Assembly: GCA_021234155.1 (NCBI GenBank)
Contig: JAJEKV010000011.1
Coordinates: 21,344,677 to 21,408,676, forward strand
Reading direction: 5' to 3'
Length of the DNA stretch: 64,000 nt
From: Isoetes taiwanensis
Taxonomy: Eukaryota > Streptophyta > Lycopodiopsida > Isoetales > Isoetaceae
Part shown: in pieces, positions 25,801-39,040 of the stretch
Layout of the letters: each line of letters starts with the position of its first letter
Position numbering within the stretch: position 1 is the stretch's first letter
Notes under the pieces: model-generated
Told to the model about the DNA's origin: nothing
What the model saw: the letters and a program-made list of their open reading frames with translations, nothing else
Database searches by the model: none
Translations under genes and position numbers: made by a program

Positions 25801-27628
25801 CCAAAAACAAGAATGTTCACCTATAATCGCTCCATTTCTTGCCAAGCCTTGACAAGACCCATCGGCTAGAGAAAACCCGTGCTATAGTGGTTTTTCAAAT
25901 CATAAAGGACTCTTTCCTTGTGGCTTTTTTTACCAAAGGCCATGGTCTGATGTATGTCATGGCAATGAAGTCCCACAAGCTCCATAGCATATCTCATAAA
26001 CTTTTTTCCTTCTCCATCCATATGTATCCGCCTCCTTCATAAAAACACAAACCCGGTGCACACATCAAGCCAAATTTACATAAGGAGATCAAAACCCTAA
26101 GTTTATCAATTTAACCATGCCAAATTTTAGAGTTAGTCAATGTTCAAAAGCATCTAAATGATGGAAGGCCAAAGGTGGATAACAACTCATGTTCCAAATC
26201 AGCCAAAGGTTGCGTAACCGGCCGAACCCAGATGCATTTGTTAGTCGCCGATTCCACAAACTACACAAATCTAATTGACGAGGAAGACAGCTATAGTAAG
26301 AACGCAGCTTTTGAGCAGAGAGGAATATGCTAGGTAGTTAAGAATTTGAAGGAGAATAAAACGCTTCGCATTATTAGTTGTCATGTCTCAATATAAGCTG
26401 TGCAAGGTGTTACAACCATCACCCTTAATCAAAGAACAAGTTCATCATTGCTTCAACAAATAACGGTTTTGTACAGAAGAAAACAATGGCATAAAAGTTC
26501 CGTAAATTTTATGGATAAAAGAATGGAGGTATTTTACCCATTGAGAAGCCAATGGTGCTTTACATCTTAACTGCTTAAGCGCATCACAGGTGTCATCGCC
26601 TTTTTCTTTGTATGGCCCCAAAGTGGTGTAACTTACATAAAAAAGACACTAGTTGGGCCACTTCAAGTCGTGAAGGGTTTACCATTGATTGAGCCAAAGA
26701 CTAGATAGAAGAAAAATTAAATCCTTCCAATTGAGGCCATTCATCCGCCAAAATCCAAAGATGCATCTTTTGTGAGCTGATCGGGTCAGCAGTTTCAAAG
26801 ATATCAAATACATGAGCCTTTATGAGTGTCCTTGAAAGCGTAAGGTTTATCCCCTCGGTAATCTAGATTGGGCAAAGACTTTTCAACCCTAAAGGGGTAC
26901 CTTTTGAGGCATCACTTGCAAGTTTGGCATTGTAACCGGGTTTGAAGTTATATAAATATTTTATTTATCTATTTGCATTTAAAAGTTATAAAACAATACT
27001 TTTCTCTATATGTATGGTGGCCAATTTCGTATCTAGATAATAGTAAGTATTGATTCAAATATGCAATTTAATGCTAAAATACATGAAATCTTATGACCTT
27101 AGATGTGACTATGGATTGACATAAAGCTTGACAATAATGATGAGACAATATGTGACAATATGGGTGATATTAGTAGCAACAACTCGCTATGGCATATACT
27201 ATAACCACAAAATTGATAAAATTTTTGACACTAAAGGTGCTATTATATTTGATGCTAATAACACCACCTATAATGTCACTAGTTGGCATACCGACACTAA
27301 TACCCACGCCACATGTGTAACAATAGGCAATACTATAATTGCCGCAATAACAAGACTTATAACGCCACCACCGGGTAAATCGACATTAATGTTGATGTTA
27401 TATGTAACAACTAGTGACGCCACAACCGATGCTACTAGCAACATATATAGTGTCATAACAAAACGAGTGGCACTATTGGTGACAAAAGGGTGACATTATT
27501 CCCCGACACAAATTGCCCCACCTCTAGCCATCTTCGCCTAAAATGTCATCAATAATGTCATAGTGTATATTTGTCAATGTTGTGGTGACGCTTTTGGCCG
27601 ACACTATAATTGATCCATTCTTGTAGTG
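19844..27628 (-). mobile_element. CACTA transposon, non-autonomous (copy 1)
   Basis: Starts CACTACAAGAGAAGGGG and ends with the inverse ...TTGTAGTG; the 3-bp duplication CCA lies at 19841-19843 and 27629-27631. Arrays rich in GTCAC/GTGAC line both inner ends (about 19870-20480 and 27110-27610), as expected for CACTA subterminal repeats. It is the same insertion as 48585-56444, so it predates the unit duplication or is the other allele. The right end has lost two bases of the TIR (ATTCTTGTAGTG). Length is 7,785 bp. Confidence 0.9.
22124..22321. repeat. 99-bp tandem duplication inside CACTA (copy 1)
   Basis: GAAAGGTCACATGTATACG starts at 22124 and again at 22223, and the following sequence to CTTGTRGATAA is nearly identical in the two units. 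Confidence 0.95.
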
Positions 27629-27631
27629 CCA

Positions 27632-28437
27632 CCACCACCAAAGAAGCAAAGATGTGATCGGGTCGCCAAGGAGCCCAAGAAAAGAAAGACAAAGGGTACT
27701 TTTGCAATTGAAGATGCACCCCGTGAAACCGCAAAAAAGACAAAGGGAAGGCAAGGCCCCGTGGGTTGCAAATTAAGGAAAAAAAAAGATCGACAAGATG
27801 GCGTAACGCATGGAAGAAATAAACGTAAATAAATATGTTCAAGGAGTGATTTATCTTCCTCACCGCGATGAAGCCGCCGCCTTAAGGATGAGATAGGAGA
27901 GAGGCCACCTGTGTGAGAAAAATTTATGCTAACCACGCCGAAACTTGAAGGACAAAGATAAGGAGTAACCCAAATGCACATGTTGCCCAATAGTTGTGCT
28001 TGTGGAGACGTAAGCCGCTGCATGGACCCAAAAGTATGACAGAGAGTGTGCAGATCAAGACACACATTATGTGTCTGGTGGAAACCATAGCTTTAAAGCT
28101 CCGCAGTAACTATTTAAAGAAAAGCAAAATCCTAGATACCTCCGTCTCTTTGTGCTGTATTGTGGCCCTCGACCGATGAAGAGGCTAAAATAGTGGCCAA
28201 CACACACAATGCGTGATAACGAAAGTACAAACTCAAAATGAGTTTTGTCGATAAATTAGATTCATGCACAGAGAGTACTTGATATTCAAAGAAAAATATG
28301 GAGAAGAACTCTACAAGCCAGGCCATCTTTGAGCTTAAGGAGGCGGCGCAATAGAGTGTCGTTTGCACGATGAAGCCGACAAGAGGCACTCTCTCATCAC
28401 CATGATAATTGTTTTAACTTGCCTTTAGGATGGCAGA
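27632..28437 (+). pseudogene. Gene B, ParB-like exon, frame-broken (copy 1)
   Basis: Collinear with 56448-57259. ETAKKTKG and GETIAL..-like remnants of the open copy are seen, but frameshifts occur every 50-150 bases, mostly where copy 2 has CTG, CAG or CCGG. It follows the CACTA element directly after the CCA duplication. Confidence 0.6.
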
Positions 28438-28660
28438 GTAAGCGCTTCAGATTCTCGAATAACCTCGCGATTTTAGTGTCGTGCCAAAGTGTATTCCGAA
28501 TATACTTTTGCCTTCGAAAACCGGGTCGTGTATTCCTAATACACTTTGGCCTTTGTTTTATGTTTATGGTAGCTCACCATTAAAAGTTTATCTCCATTGT
28601 AGCTTCATATTTTGTATCTCGAATACCTTGAACTTACAATATGTTGTTGTGCTTTAGATA

Positions 28661-29993
28661 TGGGACCTCGCAAAATGAAATCTTTACGTGGGAAGAATTA
28701 AAAGCAAAGGTAAAGCATCGAAGAAAAGGGCAATGTGACGTAAAAAAAAGAAATGATTATCACAGCTTTGAGGGAGCTGTAGGATTCACGGACACAACCA
28801 TCTTAGAAAGGTTACCCGTAAAGTAGTGGACAAGGAGTTTACCTTGGAAGAGATGTCAAAGGAACCGCGACAAGTAAACGCTCATGTCTCGTGGTTTCAT
28901 ACTTTTGAATTCGGCGATCCGCTTTGTATCTCTAATAAGTAATGTGCTTAATATTTTTGTTTGTTAGCCAAAAGAACGCCATTGCATGCCAAACATGCTT
29001 GATGGAGCAAATAAACGTGGAAACCGGGAAAGGTGTAAGGAGTCAGACTGCGGGTAACTTCGCACGAAAGTTTATTGTACAATATGCTCCTAATTTTGAA
29101 GGATGGGTATAATACTTTACCTTTTGCCTTTTTGTTCCAAACTATTTGTACAATACTTAACTTCATTTACAAAAAGCGTAACAAAAGAAAAAACAAAGAC
29201 CTTCCCCGAAGGTTTTATGCACCTTCTAAAGCTTGCTCGCGGAGGAAAGGACCTTGGTCGACATTGTAGGCGCTTTGTCGGTTGAACCTTCCGATTTTGA
29301 AAAGTCCACGCTGTTCGACGTGACAATTTGTTTTCTCAGAGTTCAAGGTGATCGCGACTAAGTTGGTGGGGAACCATTAAGCCCCCGCATTTTACTCCCA
29401 TCATTGCGACATACCGCATCGGTTTAAAATCATGATGTACCGCTATGACGACCTACCATTTAGGAACCCGAAGTTCAATGCTTTATAGATGGTCTCAAAC
29501 AAATTACAATCTGCTAATCGGAGGTCGTGCGTTCCACTCTAGCATGCAAACAGGAATGGTGGAAGCGAGCTTCAAGAATCATTTCATCCCCGCTAAGCAG
29601 TGCTATGAGAATTTGGTCCGGTGAGAACTTATTCGAATACTTCCCTTTGCTATTCGAATAGTAAACTTATTTATCAATTGCTGTGATTGCTAACTACACT
29701 TCTCTCCCAAAGGTACAAAACCATTATAAATTCATCATGCCGAGGACCTAGGGATTGTTAAGCAATGTGGAATATTATCTTACGTGGTCAATCGATTTCG
29801 ATGGCAAGTAAGAGAACAATGGATAATTTCAAATAATGCACCGATGCTCTGATTTTTCTAATGTGTTAGAGTCGCCCTGCTGCGTACGCAAGACCTGCGC
29901 GCAGGTAGAATTGTCAATCACTACCGGCCCCAAAATCCAAATCAACCAAATTGATTGACACGCCACGCCGAGATCGATACTTGTCCTCTTTGA
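28661..29993 (+). pseudogene. Gene B, methyltransferase exons, truncated (copy 1)
   Basis: Collinear with 57486-58838 but frame-broken. It stops at the duplication junction just upstream of the codons for the AdoMet-binding motif I. Even if base errors were discounted, this copy could not encode a full methyltransferase. Confidence 0.7.
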
Positions 29994-30920
29994 CTTATTA
30001 TCTACCGGTTACTTGTTATTCTTCCTTCTTATTTATCGTTGTTGTTTATTCTTTTTGGGGATCCATGATGAAGGGTTCCTTTGTTGACTTATCTCCCTCT
30101 AGATATTGGCCCGCGGGTTGGGAGGAATAATAGCCACATTCTTGGACTTAGTCCCGTAGCCACAATCAAGGACTTGGTCGGACTACGTATTCAAATCGAT
30201 CAACTATGCGAGGGCCCTTCCTTGATTCATCATCGTGGCGGCGTCCTTTTCTTTTCATTGTTTTGTTCTCTAATGTTCCTCCTTTTTCGGTCATTGGTGA
30301 TGCGTCCATAGCGGTGACTTTCGGCTCTTCTTCTTCAACCGCTTTTTTTTCTCCACGGCTGCTTTCGTCTTGCTGGTTCTCGTCGTCAGCAGCGAAGCTT
30401 CCTCGGCGCTTGAACTAGACTCTTGGGACCCTGGTTCCCTTTCTCCCCCTGCCACTCCCAAGCGAGACCCACTTGCGGGTGCTCATATCATTTCTTTAAA
30501 CAAGCTTGCCTTCATTAGCATGCACGGCTCGTCACTATCCTTGAGCGCCTCCGTGACCCTCTTTTCGCTCCTCTCCTTCTCTCTCGTCCTTTATCCTATC
30601 CGATTGCTTGGGGGTGGTGGCGGGAGTATCTTCTTGTTTTTGGCTTAAATCCGGGTCGGTCGGTACTCATTGCAGTGCGTCATGATGGGCCTCGGCGGCT
30701 GCCACTTTCGGGGGTTCCACATGATCTTTGCTGCAGCTCGCGATCATTTGGCGCTCCTCTTCTTCTCCTCCGCTATGTGCTTTTGCGACCCAACTCCACA
30801 CTGGCGGTTCTAATTTGTCTATTGAGGGTTTTTGCACTTGGAGCGGATCTTTTTCTATTTGGTATGCTCATTACATATCTTTGGCATATTTGATATTTGG
30901 CTTTATTTAGATGGGATGCA

Positions 30921-31242
30921 TATTGCGTTTGGCACTGCATTGCGATTTTCCGACCTGGGTTTATATTGGATTATCTTTCATTTTTATGCTACTCTTTATT
31001 TAGATATGGAGTGTCCTACGTTATTGTCCACAAGGTATTATATTGGGCACATTCTAATTTGTGCATGGTGGTGCTATTTAACTTTATCTGGATATGATAC
31101 ATATTGCGTTTGGCACCACATTGAGCTTTTGCGACGTGGGTTTCTATTGGATCATTTTTTCCTTTTTATGCTTCTCTTTATCTAGACATGGCGTGTCTTA
31201 CGTTGTTATACACAAGCTGTTATATTGGGCACATTCTAATGG
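30921..31242. repeat. 181-bp tandem repeat (copy 2)
   Basis: TATTGCGTTTGG starts at 30921 and 31102; identical in layout to 2239-2559. Confidence 0.85.
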
Positions 31243-31465
31243 CCACTTTTAGTTTGTTTCGTGTTCTTGATGTTCTTTTTTATGGTTTTACATTGATGCT
31301 TATCTTTCTCTAGATGTAAGCGTTTTTTTATGGATAGTTTTTTGTTGGGTGGTCTTTGTTTATTTCCCAGTGATGGTGACATTCATGTCTATTTATCATC
31401 TTTAGTGATGTTGTAAATAACATTGTCTCGCATTATTTTGCCATGCATATTTGGGTGACGCTTTT

Positions 31466-31705
31466 TTCCACCATGGTGGTGATGCTATTTCCACCTGTGG
31501 GGTGATCTTTGTTTATTTCCACCTCGGGATGGCGCATATTTCATTTCACGTAATTGGTTTCCACCCGTTGGGTGATGCATAATTATTTTTCCACCCGTTG
31601 GGTGATCTTTGTTTATTTCCACCTCGGGGTGGGCATATTTCTTTCCACGTAATTGTTTTCCACCGTTGGGTGATCGCATTCTCCACCCTATTGGGGTGAT
31701 GCTCT
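31466..31705. repeat. Minisatellite, GGGTGATGC type (copy 2)
   Basis: Counterpart of 2786-3030. Several GATGCTG units appear here as GATCTTTG, a change confined to the CTG. Confidence 0.8.
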
Positions 31706-32161
31706 CTTTTCTGCTACATGTTGAATTTTCTCTAACCATTCACGGGTGTTTTTAGGGTTCTTTGTGTTTGCTTGCGGGTTTTACGCCATCGGCTTATAGT
31801 TAAGGAAGTTCTTTGGTAGTCGGCCGGTTTTGTGTCTCTTGCGAGTCCTTTCCCGAGAATAGCATCGATCCGAGCCATCGGATCGCCATTGGAGGAAAGG
31901 AATGACTTCTATAAGGCTACTTCCTCTTTCGGACCCGGTTATCGGCGTCTTCTCTGTGACTCTTCTTCTATTCTCGTTGCTTCCCTCCTTCCCCCTGCTG
32001 CTGGTGGGGCATGAGTTTCTTTTCTCTAACCATTCATGGGTATTTTTAGGAGTTTTGTATTTGCTTGCAGGGCTTAGCCCTCTTAAGGGGTCTGCTATAT
32101 TTTGTGTTAAGCCATCAACTCATCTCCGCCCGGTTTTCCGGGCAACACATTCAAGGTGGTT

Positions 32162-32238
32162 GGCGACCATTTCTCATTAGGGGTTTCCTCGAAAACCCGA
32201 AAGGGCGGGGTTTTTTATCCCGATGAGAAGTTGTCGCC
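32162..32238. other. 77-base imperfect hairpin (copy 2)
   Basis: Base-identical to the hairpin at 3485-3561, with the same outer and inner arms. Confidence 0.65.
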
Positions 32239-32394
32239 ATTACCCTTTTATATTGCCTGTGCATATTTCTTTTTACGGGGTAGTCCGATATTGTTCCTAT
32301 GGTCGGCTACCCCTCTCTATTCTTCCAAACATTGTATACTGCTGCTGTGATGAATGACAAGCCCGGTTTTGTGTCTCTTGCGAGTTCTTTGAGC

Positions 32395-34133
32395 AATTAA
32401 ATTAAAGCAAGCTGGAGCACACAAGCAAAATCAAGATCATTAGTTCATTTCATTTTGAGGCAAATCCCTTTCTAGAAATATCTCCCATCAATTTTTGCTT
32501 ATTAGACTGGTTAAAAAACCTTTTCGAATTCATATCCATTTCACTAGTAATGGTGCCCAACATTTTCGAGTGTAAATACATCTTAATGTAGTAGCATCTT
32601 TCTATTCTATGTTCATATTTACAATTAAGCATGTATTAATATTACAAATGTTTTGAAATGTAGACTATCCTAAGAAGCATCTAATTTGCATAATAGATAG
32701 ATAAATGGGTTCATTTAGGTCAAGGGGGGCCTAATGAGTGGTTGTAGACCTAGTTTTATTAGTGACTTTTGCATTGCCATTCTTAGCTTGCTTTGCAACA
32801 TGATTGTTGCATATCTTTTTGATGAACATAAGATTGCTTTACAACATGCTTGTTACTTAGATGCAACTGATTCTGCTTTGTAGCATGATTGTGTTCTTTG
32901 TTCTCTCTTTCTATGTGGATGCAAGTTCTGCATACATGGGAATCTCACACATGCTATGGAAGTAATGTTGTCAACATTGCACAAAAATAAGCATTACTTG
33001 AATCCCCATTATTGTTCATATAAAACGCATATTTTGTTATATGAACCACACATTGGTTACAAATGTAAAGAAAGGATTGGACATGTTTGCACTCTAAATC
33101 TATGGAAATCCTCTAGAGCAACATCATGAATGCACAACTACTCTAGGATCGATATAGTCCACAATATAAAGATGATGGTGTACCATTGAATCTCAACTGA
33201 AAAAATCAATAAGGTTCCATATTGATGGTTCCATGTTGATGGCAATTTCATTGAACTGAGACATGTTTATTGAACATTAGAGGAGTGGATCATTCACATC
33301 AAATAAACAGTGCTAGTTCCTTTGCCATCTCAATATATCTGTGATTCTCAAACGTCTTTTGAATGTGTCCAAAATGGATCCAATATCTACCCAGGAGATT
33401 AAAGCTTTAATTGTTCACTTCCCGCAAATCTAGATAGTCATTTCTAAGAGCCCTTCTTCAATAATTTCAACCAATATCATTTCTTTCAAAGCATATCTAA
33501 GGGGGAATGCAAACACAAATGCAAACACAACATAAAACTGACTTATCTATTACTATCATTAATGTCCTGCACATATAAAGCCCATATATTGGAGTTTGCC
33601 TGCCTCTTTACAAATAGGTGCAGAGCAAAAATAACAAAATACAAAATCCATAAAGAGATATTACAGTAATATAGATAACACAAGTCAAAAAATAAATGTG
33701 AACATCTGAACGAGCTGCCAGAAAAGGCAAACCATATGAGCAAAACATCCAATCTTTACAACACTTCCAAATTTCCTCTAAATCTGTATCTAACACATAA
33801 TTTGCGACCGTTGAAAGAAATTTGTAAAATTCGTTGCTAGAAGTAGTAGATTGTGAAGCCACAAAAACCTACAATCTACCGAGTTTTCTAGATGCCCATC
33901 TACCTGTTTGGCTCTAGATTCCGCTCTTTGAATGGAAGCCAAATCTTCAGTCACACAATTCTTAAGTGAAAATTGGCTTGAATAGTATTATTTTTGTCAA
34001 GAACTAAGCTCTAACAGCAAAAACCATAAATCCAAGATAGAAGGTGCATTTTTCTTTAGCCTCCAATCAGAGACCTCATCTCTAAAATATTCACAAGGGG
34101 AGCCAAGTCAAAAATCATGTAGATAATTTACCT
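32395..34133. other. No gene supported (copy 2)
   Basis: Almost identical to 3718-5459; AT-rich, without recognisable coding motifs. The Helitron HUH and helicase domains that should follow on the minus strand are absent. Confidence 0.5.
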
Positions 34134-36092
34134 TTAGTCCTGGCTTGGCTTCCAATGTTTCTCTGTTTCAATCCAAAAGGGCACCAGAGATTTTTGAAGG
34201 AGATTGCAATGTTGATTCAACACAATGAATTGTAGCATTTCTTGTTCCATCTTCAGAAACATATCACAAATGTATTCTTGAAACAACCGGCCAGCCATGT
34301 GAAGGGTGGATACATGTCCATGTCGTGTGAACATATGATATCTATAGTATTCCATAATAGTTACTTCTCCATGAGGTATTTTAAGATGCCATCCATCTGT
34401 ACCATAGGGAAGAAGCAACACAAAGTGCAATGGGTCATATGCTAAGTGATATGTATCTATAACCTTCAACCCACCATCCTTAGAGTGTATAATAATATCC
34501 CTCTGACCATCCTCGGGCTTATCATCAATAGGCATTAAAGGCGACCACCTCATTTGCACTTGGGCATTATATTGCCTCCTCACGAGTTTTTTGCCGTTGC
34601 ATGCATAAGCGGATATCCATGGTTGGATGATTACGCATAATCTGTGCCACACTCAAAAATATGCTAACAAATAGATTGTGCTCTGTCATAAGGGCCTGCA
34701 GCTGCACAGCTATTTCTTGTTTCAATCCATCAAAAATGGACATCCTACGTTCAACTTCCATGTCATCACCATCCATGATGTATATTTGTGCGAATTTTGC
34801 ATGCTCTTGATGGCCTTGCGGTGGCAATAGCGTTCCCATCTTATGGCACATGCGCCTATTGACCCTAAAAGTATAGGCCCCACCAATAGCATTTGCCAGC
34901 GCCTCATCAAATTTCATTCCCACTGAGGCAAATGAGAATATATTATTGTACTTTCTGATGTTCGTGTTGTATTATATGTTCTCGTATATAGGTCAAATAA
35001 TGCGTGGTGGTTACGGAATCAATGGTAGTTGAGCGTTTCCATTTGCACATGCGACATTTCTTCTTAGCGAGAGCTCTTCTATCCATTGCATAGCCCCACA
35101 ATACAAACATCTATAATGCATATTACCAAGGTCATGAGGAGGAGGTAAATTCCCGTCCATGCTATCTTATTGAAAACGCTTTTACCGGCGAGGATGTTCT
35201 CTAGGACCAATAGGAGTAAGCGTAATCAACCTCCGCGACTATATGCTTTGCATGCCTTATCGATCGAGCCACCTTCTCCTTTGACTATTGCTTTCACCTT
35301 CAGGTGTCATATAAGAGGGGTTATGCATTAAGCGATAATTGGTCAACATTAGCATTTGCTATTCTTTGTAGACACTTATCAATATTTGTCATTTCTACAT
35401 CATTATTCGCGCGACATTGTGAGCCCAAAACTCTTTTTTTTGCCATTCTTTTGCGCCGCAAGCATTTCTTTCTCTAACTATTGCTTTCATTCTCAGGTGT
35501 CATGTAGAAGGGGTTATCCACTATTATAGGTGGTGTTATTTGATGTGATATTTCAATAAGTTCGGCCTGAGATGGTGTGCTAAATCCATGAGCATTCACG
35601 CCTGTAGATTGAGGCAACATCACCTGATCACCTGCTTCTTCATCTTTTGTGGGAAATAACTGCATCCTAATACCAATAACTTCTGATGTGATGAAGGATG
35701 AACCTACACTAAGTGCAATAGGTCCTTCTGTAACCCTATCATTTATATATCGGTGTCGTACCAGTAGTCACAGAGCACTCTGGCACTGCTCGTACAGCTT
35801 GTGGCGTGACTGATGTAGGCAAAAGATGTTTGAACTGACGGCCCTCCATTGGAACAACATCAGATGAAGGACTAGCATGATTTCTCTCTCTGACTTCCAT
35901 GTTAAATTCTAGTTTCAAAGCTCTAACCTTTGCAGCCCGTTTACGTGTCAGTCGTCTTTTTCTACCAGACTTGCTTTCATTGACGAGCGTCATGTATGAG
36001 GGGTTGTTGGCCACAACAGGTGGTGTTTCTTGACGGGCCTTCTCCATACAAATCCTGATATGGTGCAATCTATACAATTTAGATGTTTGCAA
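34134..36092 (-). pseudogene. Helitron replicase, N-terminal fragment (copy 2)
   Basis: The same Helitron-like N-terminal blocks as copy 1: GAYTFRVNRRMCHKMG and FAQIYIMDGDDMEVERRM (34570-34923), then YDPLHFVLLLPYGTDGWH and AGRLFQEYICDM (34134-34652). The upstream basic repeats are clear in the frame starting at 36092 (NNPSYMTLVNESKS followed by RKRRLTRKRAAK). The Cys-containing CLYCGAMQW block at about 35060-35130 is frame-shifted here but open in copy 1. The replicase has no HUH nuclease or helicase. The fragment is non-functional alone. Confidence 0.8.
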
Positions 36093-36507
36093 GAAACCCT
36101 AAACCGGATATTAAGCATTCAACTATTAAGCTAACAACTATACACACACAATTATTAACCCTAAGATAGTTAACCTAAGATAGGACCTAGGACTCACGTT
36201 TGACGTGTTAAGATTTTGCCTCCCTTGGCAAATGCGCAAGCGCTGTAAGAGTTTGTTCCTCCCTCAAAGTTCAAGTGCAAAGTGTCCCTATAAACATGAC
36301 AACACATAAGAATACATGAAATATAGCCATGTATAGAAAATAAAATGGGGCACACAAACGTACTGTTACCCTAACATGCACATGCCAAAGCATCATGGGT
36401 TTATGGCTAAGTTGAATTGTTGCACAATTAAGTTGAATTCGTGTAAAACAAAGTGCAACTTTAAGATGGTCTTTTATTTTAAGAATGCTTAAAGGCATTC
36501 ACGCACA

Positions 36508-36852
36508 CTACATATCCAACCCATGTTGCATAAGGTATTCCATAAATAATATAGTTTCCATAGCCTCCACAAACTTATGGACTCTCACAAAGCCACGTTT
36601 ATGAAAGCTAGCATGCATTTCTCTCGCAAAATTTTCAATATCTGGCTCAATTTTGGCCTCCGGGCGTGTCACAACTCCAAGCAACCCTAGCGTTTCATAC
36701 CACTCTCCAAAAACTCTCAAAACCCAAATTAGAGCCTTAATGTTCACTTGCATTCCATCATTCCCCGGTGCAACACTTTCTGCAGCTTCTTCCAGACATA
36801 GCTCAAATTTTGCAAAAAAATCACCAGGCAGCCAATATATGCTGAGGACTTC
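36508..36852 (-). CDS. Unidentified terminal exon (copy 2)
   Basis: Unchanged copy of 7802-8146, with acceptor TTGCTAG, frame VLSIYWLPG...QHGLDM and stop at 36508. Just downstream (36438-36485), copy 2 carries about 41 extra bases that copy 1 lacks. Family unknown. Confidence 0.35.
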   Translation of the reverse strand, partial: EVLSIYWLPGDFFAKFELCLEEAAESVAPGNDGMQVNIKALIWVLRVFGEWYETLGLLGVVTRPEAKIEPDIENFAREMHASFHKRGFVRVHKFVEAMETILFMEYLMQHGLDM

Positions 36853-39040
36853 CTAGCAATGTGAGGCCATCTATCTAACGTGCGGCTCTTGATAGTGGCC
36901 AAGAGTTTGACGTGGAAAAAATAAACATGTCATTCATCGCGGAAGCGCATAAACACAAGCACATATATTCACATGAAATATATAACCACCTCGATGGGTG
37001 GGATCACCATAGCAATATTATGTTACATATTTTAAACGAGGTGCACCTTGGGCTACCTCAGTCGTCGGATCTATCCGTCATATGGCCCAGATTATATGTT
37101 GGAGCCTCTTGATGCCTTCTGTTTCAATTATGGTCATTTATGACTGGGGGTGCCTATGATTTTAAAACATGGACTACAGATTCGGCCTAAGGTTTTGGAA
37201 TATGAAATACCGAGACTCCTCTGTATATGGTTTGCTTAAGGTTTCAGATTTTGAGATACAAGGACTCGTATTGAAAGTATGCATCAAAATCATCGTCAAA
37301 TAGTGCTAAGGCATGTCCATCTCTAAAGAAATGTGCCACAAGTTTTGGGTAGGAATCCCATGGAACATTCAACACCAACATCTGCATTATGGAAATGATA
37401 TTTTAAGTCAATTCATTTTCCATGTTGGCAAGCCAGTATGATCTTGTCCTTTTCAAATCAAATAACTTATATTGTCAATTACTTTGTTTCACTTATGTGT
37501 TGTGGTGATCCAAAATAAAGTTTATTCAACTTTGTGTTGTGATCTTAAAGTTCATTTAACTTTGTGTTGTAATGTTAATGTTTGGCATTTTATGTTTATG
37601 TTAAATGCACCCGTGTTTATGTTAAAGTCATTCATTCAATTCAAATTGTATGCTAACATTTATTTAGTTAATATAGCTTAAAATAACGGGGTTAGAACTG
37701 TGTTGTTATGAAGCAATAGTGGAAGAGTAATGACAGAGCAATTGCCTTTCAGATCAATGTCTATATGTTGAAGGGGTTAAAGTATCTACCAACATGAAGC
37801 TAAGTTAAGTAAGGGAACTTAGTTACTTGAAATTTATTAGGAACTTAGTGAATTAAAATAAGGGAACTTAGTAAATTAAAATATGTGCCAATCAAAGCAG
37901 GGAAAAATCAAAATAGGGAAACTGCATAATCAAAAGAGGGCAAATTGAAAGGTTAAAAGTGTAGCAGTGAAAATCTCTTCATTGTTCTACCGTCGGGTCT
38001 GCAAAATTTCAAGTTTCCTTGCAAACATTAAATTAAATCCACAATCAAGTATTGGGGCAGAAAATTAAGCTAAATCTTAAGCTTTTAATCTAAAATGAGG
38101 CTCTGCTCTGTGATGCAAGAGAAAAACAGAGACCAAGGCTTTTTATAATCACTGTCCAGTTAGTCTTCAGCCAATCTGGCTGCCAGCATATTTAAAAAGA
38201 TGAGAGGGTTTAAATGGTTAAGAATATGCAATGAGAGATTGCTGCCAGCATACGTACCTGGAACAGAGACAAAAAAAACCAACAATGCAAGTAGATAGAA
38301 GATTTTTTAAAGCATCAACAATCGAGTCTGAAACTCCTCTGATCCAAACTCCTCTGCTGATGGAAACCCTATGCCAGATGAGTAAATCTGGTTAATTAAA
38401 AGCTGAGATAGTAGATGTGGCAATTTTGGAAGTGTGTAGAGATGTATCTTTGTTGCTTGCCCTGGATCTGCCCTGGAAAACCTGATAAAGAGTAAAACCA
38501 AGAATAGGACTCGAGTTGCCTGTCCTTTGAATCCTAAATCAGAATGGAGGTACTCCTCCTGTAGATAGAATGAGCAATAAAAAATATAAGTAAAACCAAA
38601 AGAACTGGTGGAGAAATGGGTCCAAAATCTGAAGACAGAATAAGCAGATGAGGAACGAAACCTCTTAGGATTGCATGCACCTGATGGATAGCTCAAGGCC
38701 CTTCAAAGCTGCTACTCACCGAAGGAGAACTCACGACGTTCTGTTGGCAAAGGACATGGAGAAAAAGGAGTAAATCCTCTGAAGGAAAAACATGCGATTA
38801 AGCCTAAAGAACTAAGAAAAGTTTACCTGAAGTTGAAGCTGGAGCTCCAGCCTGGTATCTGGGCGGTAACAATGAAGCCGGAGAGGTGCCTGCGACTGCT
38901 TGCTTCTCTAATTTAGGTATTAGGCAAAATGATGGAAGGAAGAGGAGCTCAGAGCAGAAAAATCGTGGACTCAGAGCAGATGAGCTCAGAGCAGAAAAAG
39001 ATGGAAGGCATGCACTCGAACTCTCTCTCCGATTCACTCA
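36853..39040. other. No gene supported (copy 2)
   Basis: Counterpart of 8147-10327, mostly identical. Differences concentrate at 37990-38560, where CTG/CAG-rich wording replaces the copy 1 text. Confidence 0.5.

Larger units (their letters stand above)
1291..29993. repeat. Direct tandem duplication, copy 1 of a 28.8 kb unit
   Basis: Everything from TCCTCTTTGACTTATTATC at 1291 onward recurs in the same order and orientation from 29994. The copy ends at GATACTTG (29993), which matches 58838 inside the methyltransferase gene just before its motif I. Long stretches, for example 3480-5040 against 32157-33717, are essentially identical, whereas other patches disagree every few bases. Copy 1 is most damaged at about 9.3-9.9, 13-20 and 22-29.9 kb. 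It could be a real recent duplication or two haplotypes/contig ends joined wrongly. Confidence 0.95.

Noticed and set aside
1291-29993. RIP-like or deamination mutagenesis as the cause of copy differences
   Set aside because: Changes include indels and transversions at CAG/CTG instead of mainly C-to-T/G-to-A.
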